Shown: one piece after another, positions 59,224-64,000 of the stretch | Numbering within the stretch: position 1 is the stretch's first letter | Layout: the number at the start of each line of letters is the position of its first letter | Source of the DNA: Chlorobaculum sp. MV4-Y | GTDB lineage: Bacteria > Bacteroidota > Chlorobiia > Chlorobiales > Chlorobiaceae | DNA length: 64,000 nt | Direction of reading: 5' to 3' | Assembly: GCF_025244685.1 (NCBI RefSeq) | Contig: NZ_CP104202.1 | Coordinates: 1,244,359-1,308,358, forward strand | Program-made: the position numbers and the translations under genes | The notes under the pieces: model-generated | Told to the model about the DNA's origin: nothing | What the model saw: only the letters and a program-made list of their open reading frames with translations | Database searches by the model: none

Positions 59224-59667
59224 ATGCTCAAACACCTCAGAACCCTGCTTTTCACCTTTCTGCTTGCCAATCCGGTGCTCAAGGTCTCGTCGATGAACGA
59301 TCTGGCGCGACTCGGCAGAATCGCGATGGGCAATCCGAACAGCGCGACCGCAGGAGAAATGGCAATGGAGGCAACCAAATAACCGCTGGCCGGAAAGCTG
59401 GTCATGACGCGCGACATGCCACAGACCATGATGTACGCTGAATCCGGCACAGTCGATGCCGCCTTCGTTCACCTGACCGAAGCGCTGACGGCCAAAAAAG
59501 CAAAAATCCTCTTCACCGTACCGCACGCACTCTACACAAGAACCCCCTTCACCATGGCACTCACTTCAATCGGAGCTGCCAACAGCGAAGCGAAGTTGTT
59601 TTTCAACTATTTGAGAAGTACCGAAGCAAAGAGAATTCTGGAAAGGTACGGGTATCTGATGGAGTAA
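59224..59667 (+). pseudogene. modA: modA (molybdate-binding protein) remnant
   Basis: Decayed periplasmic molybdate-binding protein. A signal-like start (MLKHLRTLLFTFLLAN) joins directly to SSMNDLARLGRIAMGNPNSA, a segment that should lie past mid-protein. An in-frame TAA at 59380-59382 follows EMAMEATK. The same frame then continues KLVMTRDMPQTMMYAESGTV ... FFNYLRSTEAKRILERYGYL to 59667, matching the ModA C-terminus. Total length is 148 codons against about 240-260 for the family, so roughly 100 codons are deleted. No modB or modC follows; the next gene is relA/spoT on the other strand. Confidence 0.85.
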
Positions 59668-59718
59668 TGCGAACAATGTGGGCTTTCGCGAAGTGAGGCG
59701 ATGAGTTGATGTTCGTCA

Positions 59719-59756
59719 GAAAAAAATGCGATGGGCTGCCACAAAGAGCTGCCCAT
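59719..59756 (-). terminator. relA/spoT terminator
   Basis: On the minus strand ATGGGC ... GCCCAT (59731-59736 with 59751-59756) is followed by CGCATTTTTTT, a hairpin plus U tract 28 bases beyond the relA/spoT stop. The motif GCCCATACCTGTC here recurs at 6014-6026. Confidence 0.6.
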
Positions 59757-59783
59757 ACCTGTCTCCCATTATTTCCCTCACTG

Positions 59784-61982
59784 TCAGTTCGACAACCGCT
59801 CTACGGTAAACACTCCCTGTACTTTCTTCAGCTTGTCCATCAGCGTCATCAGTTTGTCGGTGTTTTTGACAAAGATCATCAGGTTGCAGGTAAAAATGCC
59901 ATCTTTGGCGTTCAGGACAATAGTTCGGATGTTCGTATCAAACTTGGAAATGACACCAGTGATCTGGTTGGTCATGCCGATCTTGTCTTCGCCGACGATA
60001 CGGATGCCGGCGAGGAACTCCGTGTCAACCTTTCGGTTCCACGCAACCGAGACGATGCGCTCGCTCTTGATGGAATTCTCGTTGGTGACGTTGACGCAGT
60101 TCTTGCGGTGGATCTTGACCGTGCCTTCGGTAGTTACGAAGCCGATGATGTCATCGCCCGGCACCGGATTGCAGCATTTGGCGTAGGAGTAGGAAATATT
60201 GTTCAGTCCGGCGATGGTCACCTCGTCCTTCTGGTGGCCAAGACGCTCCTGCACCTCGCGGGCGATCTCGGCGAAATCCTTGTGCGGCCCCCTCTGCTGA
60301 ACGTTGCTCTCCTGCATTTCGCCGCTCTTGTTGTGCGGGTGAGTAATGCGCTCCAGCACCTCTTCGCTGCTGATCTGCTGTTTGGCGAGCGCGTTGAACA
60401 GATCGGCGGGCGTCTTGATGCCATGCTGGCGGATGGCGCGAATAGCGTCGTTTTCGGTGAAAAGCTTCTTGCTGCCGGAGAGCATCTTCTCCCAGATGCT
60501 CCGCCCCTTTTCGATCTCCCGGCGGCGCTCTTCGTTGATGGCCGCCCTGATCTTAAGCTTGGCGCGGTGCGTCACCACAATCTTCAGCCAGTCCGCCTTC
60601 GGTTTCTGGCTCTTCGAGGTGATCACCTCGACACGGTCGCCCGATCTCAGTTCGGCGTTCAACCGCACGATTTTGCCGTTGACCTTCGCGCCGATGCAGC
60701 CATTGCCGATTTCGGAGTGGATGGCGTAGGCAAAGTCGATGGGCGTGGCCCCGGCGGGTAGAATCTTCATGTCGCCCTTCGGCGTGAAAACGTAAATCTC
60801 GTCGTGGTAGAGGTTGAGCTTGAACCCCTCCATGAAGGCCGAAGCTGAATCGGCATCCTTGATCAGCTCCCTCGCCCACTTGAGGAATGAATCGACCGCC
60901 GCGTCATCCTTGGAAATCTTCTCCTTGTAGCGCCAGTGCGCCGCGACGCCAAGTTCGGCGAATTCGTGCATCCGGCGCGTCCGGATCTGCAACTCGATGA
61001 CGTATCCTTTCGGCCCGATGATCGCCGAGTGGAGCGACTGGTAGCCGTTATGCTTCGGAATGGAGATGTAATCCTTGAAGTGTTGCGGTATCGGCGGATA
61101 CTGCTGGGTGATGTAGCCGTAAACAGCAAAGCAGTCCGAAATCTTCTCCGTATCGATGATGACGCGGATGCCGTAAAGATCGTGGATGTCGTCGAACTCC
61201 TTGTTCTTCATCCGCATCTTGTTGTAGATCGAATAGAGATGCTTGGCCCTGCCCTGCAATTCGACGGTAAATCCCTGTTTTTCAAGATCATCCTTGATCG
61301 GAGCGATCATCTTGTTGAGGTAGGCCACGCGTTCGTTCCTGCTCAGGCGGACTTTCTTGAGCAGAAAGTCATACATCTCGGGATCGATGTACTTCAGGGC
61401 AAGGTTCTCCAGATCGACCTTCATTTTACCGAGACCGAACCGGTGGGCGAGCGGCGCGTAGATGTCGCGCGTTTCGAGCGCCATGCGCAGGCGGCGGTGC
61501 TCCGGCAGCGAGTCGAGGGTGCGCATGTTGTGCAGGCGGTCGCAGAATTTGATCAGGATGACGCGAATATCCTTGACCATCGAGAGCAGCATCTTGCGGA
61601 ACCCTTCGGCCTCGGTGGTTTCGCGATTGACCATGATTTCGGAAATCTTGGTCAGCCCCTCCACGATGTCGGCCACTTCAGCGCCAAGCTCGGCAGAGAT
61701 ATCATCGTAAGTGTAGCCACTGTCCTCGATAACATCGTGCAAGAGCGCAGCCGCAACGGAAACGCCATCGAGCGGCAGTTCGGTCACAAGAAGCTTGGCA
61801 ACCTCGACCGGATGGTAAAAAAACGGCTCCCCGGATGCGCGTTTTTCACCCTCATGAGCCCGGTAGCACATGAAAAATGCACGCTGGATGAGCGACTCGT
61901 CGTAGTTCTTGAGGTTCGCCCGGCAAAGCCGCAGTATTTCGTGCAGTTTGGCGTAATGTTCCTGTTCTATCTGGGCCAGCAT
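59784..61982 (-). CDS. RelA/SpoT bifunctional (p)ppGpp synthetase/hydrolase
   Basis: Stringent-response enzyme, 732 residues. The N-terminal HD hydrolase domain is intact (AALLHDVIEDSGYT at about residue 80, and RLHNMRTLDSLPEHRR). The synthetase domain includes YGIRVIIDTEKISDCFAVYG and GYQSLHSAIIGPKGY at about residue 315. A TGS domain (VFTPKGDMKILPAGATPIDFAY) and a C-terminal ACT domain (GIRIVGEDKIGMTNQITGVI) follow. Intact HD and synthetase motifs mark a Rel-type bifunctional enzyme. Confidence 0.95.
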   Translation of the reverse strand: MLAQIEQEHYAKLHEILRLCRANLKNYDESLIQRAFFMCYRAHEGEKRASGEPFFYHPVEVAKLLVTELPLDGVSVAAALLHDVIEDSGYTYDDISAELGAEVADIVEGLTKISEIMVNRETTEAEGFRKMLLSMVKDIRVILIKFCDRLHNMRTLDSLPEHRRLRMALETRDIYAPLAHRFGLGKMKVDLENLALKYIDPEMYDFLLKKVRLSRNERVAYLNKMIAPIKDDLEKQGFTVELQGRAKHLYSIYNKMRMKNKEFDDIHDLYGIRVIIDTEKISDCFAVYGYITQQYPPIPQHFKDYISIPKHNGYQSLHSAIIGPKGYVIELQIRTRRMHEFAELGVAAHWRYKEKISKDDAAVDSFLKWARELIKDADSASAFMEGFKLNLYHDEIYVFTPKGDMKILPAGATPIDFAYAIHSEIGNGCIGAKVNGKIVRLNAELRSGDRVEVITSKSQKPKADWLKIVVTHRAKLKIRAAINEERRREIEKGRSIWEKMLSGSKKLFTENDAIRAIRQHGIKTPADLFNALAKQQISSEEVLERITHPHNKSGEMQESNVQQRGPHKDFAEIAREVQERLGHQKDEVTIAGLNNISYSYAKCCNPVPGDDIIGFVTTEGTVKIHRKNCVNVTNENSIKSERIVSVAWNRKVDTEFLAGIRIVGEDKIGMTNQITGVISKFDTNIRTIVLNAKDGIFTCNLMIFVKNTDKLMTLMDKLKKVQGVFTVERLSN

Positions 61983-62071
61983 GGAGGTAAGCCTCTCCGT
62001 AATAAAGATTTGTTATCGCCTGATTTTCTAAACTATTATGATATAAAATCGACGCTTCAGGTCAATGGGTT

Positions 62072-64000
62072 TTACTCTGCCATTTGCTCGATGCGCTCCT
62101 GAAGCATCAGAATTTCGTCACGCAAATAGGCTGCTTTTTCGTAATCGGTCTGTTCGGCAGCCTTCTGCATCTCGGCGTTCATCTCGGCCACCATCAGCAC
62201 CACATCGCTGCGGCTCATGCTGTCGAGCACACCGCGCAGTTCGAGCTCCGGACGCTTCTGCAATCCGAGACGCTTGCGGCGATAACGCTCCTCGGCATCG
62301 GCCACGCTGGTAGTGTTGAGCACCTGATCAACCGACTTGATGATGGAGCGCGGCTCGATGCCGTGCTTTTCGTTGTACTCCCGCTGGATGCGACGGCGGC
62401 GGTCGGTTTCGTCGAGCACCTCGCGCATCGAATCGGTGATCTTGTCAGCGTAGAAGAGCACCAGCCCCTCGACGTTGCGCGCCGCGCGTCCGGCAATCTG
62501 CATGAGCGATTTTGCGTCGCGCAGGAAACCTTCCTTGTCGGCGTCGAGAATCGCTACCAGCGCAACCTCCGGAAGGTCGAGCCCCTCACGCAGCAGGTTG
62601 ACGCCAACCAGCACCTCGATGTCTCCCGCACGCAGTTCGCGCAGTATCTGCATCCGTTCGAGGCTCTTGACCTCGGAATGCAGATACTGCGAGCGCAAAC
62701 CCAGCTTGCGGAAGTAGGCGTGCAGATCCTCGGACATGCGCTTGGTCAGCGTCAGCACCAGCGACTTCTGCCCTTTGGCGATGCGCCCCCGGACTCGCGC
62801 CAGCAGGTGATCGATCTGCCCGGCAACGGGGTGCACCTCTATCTGCGGATCAAGCAGGCCTGTGGGGCGGATAAGTTGCTCGACCACCACGCCGCCGGAG
62901 CGCATCAGCTCGTGTGCGGAGGGGGTTGCCGAAACGCAGATCACCTGCGGCACCATCTCCTCGAACTCCTCAAAGCGCAGCGGGCGGTTGTCGAGCGCCG
63001 ACGGGAGCCTGAAGCCATGCTCCACAAGCACCGTCTTGCGCGACCGGTCACCGCCGTACATGCCCCGAATCTGCGGCAGGGTAACGTGCGACTCGTCAGC
63101 CACAACGAGGAAATCCTTCGGAAAGTAGTCGAGCAGGCACCATGGGCGCTCGCCCGGCTTGCGCCCGGCGATGTGGCGGGCGTAGTTCTCGATGCCGGAG
63201 CAGTAGCCAAGCTCTTTCATCATTTCGAGGTCGTAGCGCGTGCGCTCTTCAAGGCGCTGCGCCTCGACCAGCTTCTCCTCGGCACGAAGGGTGTTCAAAC
63301 GCCCCGCCAGCTCGTCTTCGATGGCTCGCATCGCCACCTCCAGTTTTTCGCTGTCGGCAACAAACTGCCGGGCGGGATAGATGAAGGCGTACTTCTCGCT
63401 GCCGATGATCTCGCCGGTTTTCGGGTCGAAGGTCTGGATCGAGTCGATCTCGCTGCCGAAAAACTCGATGCGCAGCGCCAGCTCTTCGTGACCCGGCACC
63501 AGGTCGATCACGTCGCCGCGCACACGGAAGCGCCCTGGCGAGAGATCGACGTCGTCACGGAAATAGTGCAGCGACACCAGCTTTTGCAGGAACTCGTCGC
63601 GATCCATCTCCATGCCCTGCCGCAGCTCCACGACCTGCGCCATCCAGTCCTCCGGCGAACCGAGACCATAGATGCAGCTCACCGAGCTGACCACGATCAC
63701 GTCGTTCCTTCCACTCAAGAGCGCGCTGGTCGCGCGCAAACGGAGCCGCTCGATTTCGTCGTTGATCTTAAGGTCCTTTGCGATGTATTTATCCATCGAC
63801 GGGATATACGCCTCGGGCTGGTAAAAGTCGTAGTAACTGATGAAGTATTCGACCGCGTTGTGCGGAAAGAACTGTTTCAGCTCGCCGTAAAGCTGGGCGG
63901 CGAGGGTCTTGTTGTGACTCAGCACGAGCGTCGGACGGTTGATCTGAGCGATGACGTTCGAGATCGTGAAGGTCTTGCCCGAGCCGGTCACTCCAAGCAG
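62072..64000 (-). CDS. uvrB: Excinuclease ABC subunit B (N-terminus cut by window edge)
   Basis: DNA-damage recognition helicase of nucleotide excision repair. 642 residues are visible; about 35 N-terminal residues lie beyond the right edge. The frame at the edge reads [19 protein letters not shown] (Walker A). The beta-hairpin region [40 protein letters not shown] and [20 protein letters not shown] follow. The C-terminal UVR motif ([20 protein letters not shown]) binds UvrC. Intact within the window. Confidence 0.97.
   Translation of the reverse strand: MLGVTGSGKTFTISNVIAQINRPTLVLSHNKTLAAQLYGELKQFFPHNAVEYFISYYDFYQPEAYIPSMDKYIAKDLKINDEIERLRLRATSALLSGRNDVIVVSSVSCIYGLGSPEDWMAQVVELRQGMEMDRDEFLQKLVSLHYFRDDVDLSPGRFRVRGDVIDLVPGHEELALRIEFFGSEIDSIQTFDPKTGEIIGSEKYAFIYPARQFVADSEKLEVAMRAIEDELAGRLNTLRAEEKLVEAQRLEERTRYDLEMMKELGYCSGIENYARHIAGRKPGERPWCLLDYFPKDFLVVADESHVTLPQIRGMYGGDRSRKTVLVEHGFRLPSALDNRPLRFEEFEEMVPQVICVSATPSAHELMRSGGVVVEQLIRPTGLLDPQIEVHPVAGQIDHLLARVRGRIAKGQKSLVLTLTKRMSEDLHAYFRKLGLRSQYLHSEVKSLERMQILRELRAGDIEVLVGVNLLREGLDLPEVALVAILDADKEGFLRDAKSLMQIAGRAARNVEGLVLFYADKITDSMREVLDETDRRRRIQREYNEKHGIEPRSIIKSVDQVLNTTSVADAEERYRRKRLGLQKRPELELRGVLDSMSRSDVVLMVAEMNAEMQKAAEQTDYEKAAYLRDEILMLQERIEQMAE

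Overview
The window is about 64 kb of a green sulfur bacterium (Chlorobiaceae), most likely a Chlorobaculum close to C. tepidum. The clearest marker is an intact Fenna-Matthews-Olson antenna protein gene (fmoA, 13992-15092). A thioredoxin-reductase-type ferredoxin-NADP reductase, an archaeal-type prolyl-tRNA synthetase and a nif cluster of the nifH-nifI1-nifI2-nifD-nifK-nifE-nifN-nifB type agree with this. The backbone is GC-rich. The only clear low-GC island lies at about 41.0-45.5 kb.

Layout. 0-6 kb: hrcA-grpE-dnaJ heat-shock operon on the minus strand (dnaJ cut by the window edge), prmC, two small conserved proteins, proS. 6-13.8 kb: peroxiredoxin with an upstream palindrome, purine permease plus carbon-nitrogen hydrolase, a cluster of small hairpins, ispE, a SPOR-domain protein, a sensorless sigma-54 activator, lnt. 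14-22 kb: fmoA with a strong terminator, a MerR regulator divergent from an ABC exporter, a frameshifted B12-binding radical SAM gene, mutS, a small membrane protein. 22-38 kb: rplU-rpmA, mdh, a small DUF683-like protein, an agmatine operon (menA-aguB-M48 peptidase-aguA), fnr, a Cys-rich small protein, hisF, tatA, a DUF4136 lipoprotein, a toxin-antitoxin pair, phosphoketolase-acetate kinase, hpt.

38-59.7 kb is dominated by nitrogen fixation and molybdenum. nifV and nifA lie together. They are followed by a decayed low-GC AAA_13 ATPase gene carrying two near-identical IS3-family copies, then a pentapeptide-periodic (AIGAL) repeat protein. A textbook sigma-54 promoter then precedes nifH, nifI1, a frameshifted nifI2, nifD, nifK, nifE, nifN, nifB and a thioredoxin-like [2Fe-2S] ferredoxin. 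Downstream are a TonB-dependent receptor with two ModE-like operators, modE itself, and a modA pseudogene with no modB or modC after it. The window ends with relA/spoT and uvrB (cut by the edge).

Functionally, NifA with sigma-54 would drive nifH. NifV supplies homocitrate and NifB/E/N build FeMo-co. The ModE/TonB pair links the cluster to molybdenum supply. The main surprises are decay events inside otherwise intact systems: nifI2, modA, the radical SAM gene and the IS-split ATPase. No complete new multi-gene system was identified. The most promising leads are the ModE-TonB arrangement, the nifK-nifE hairpins and the island at 41-45.5 kb.
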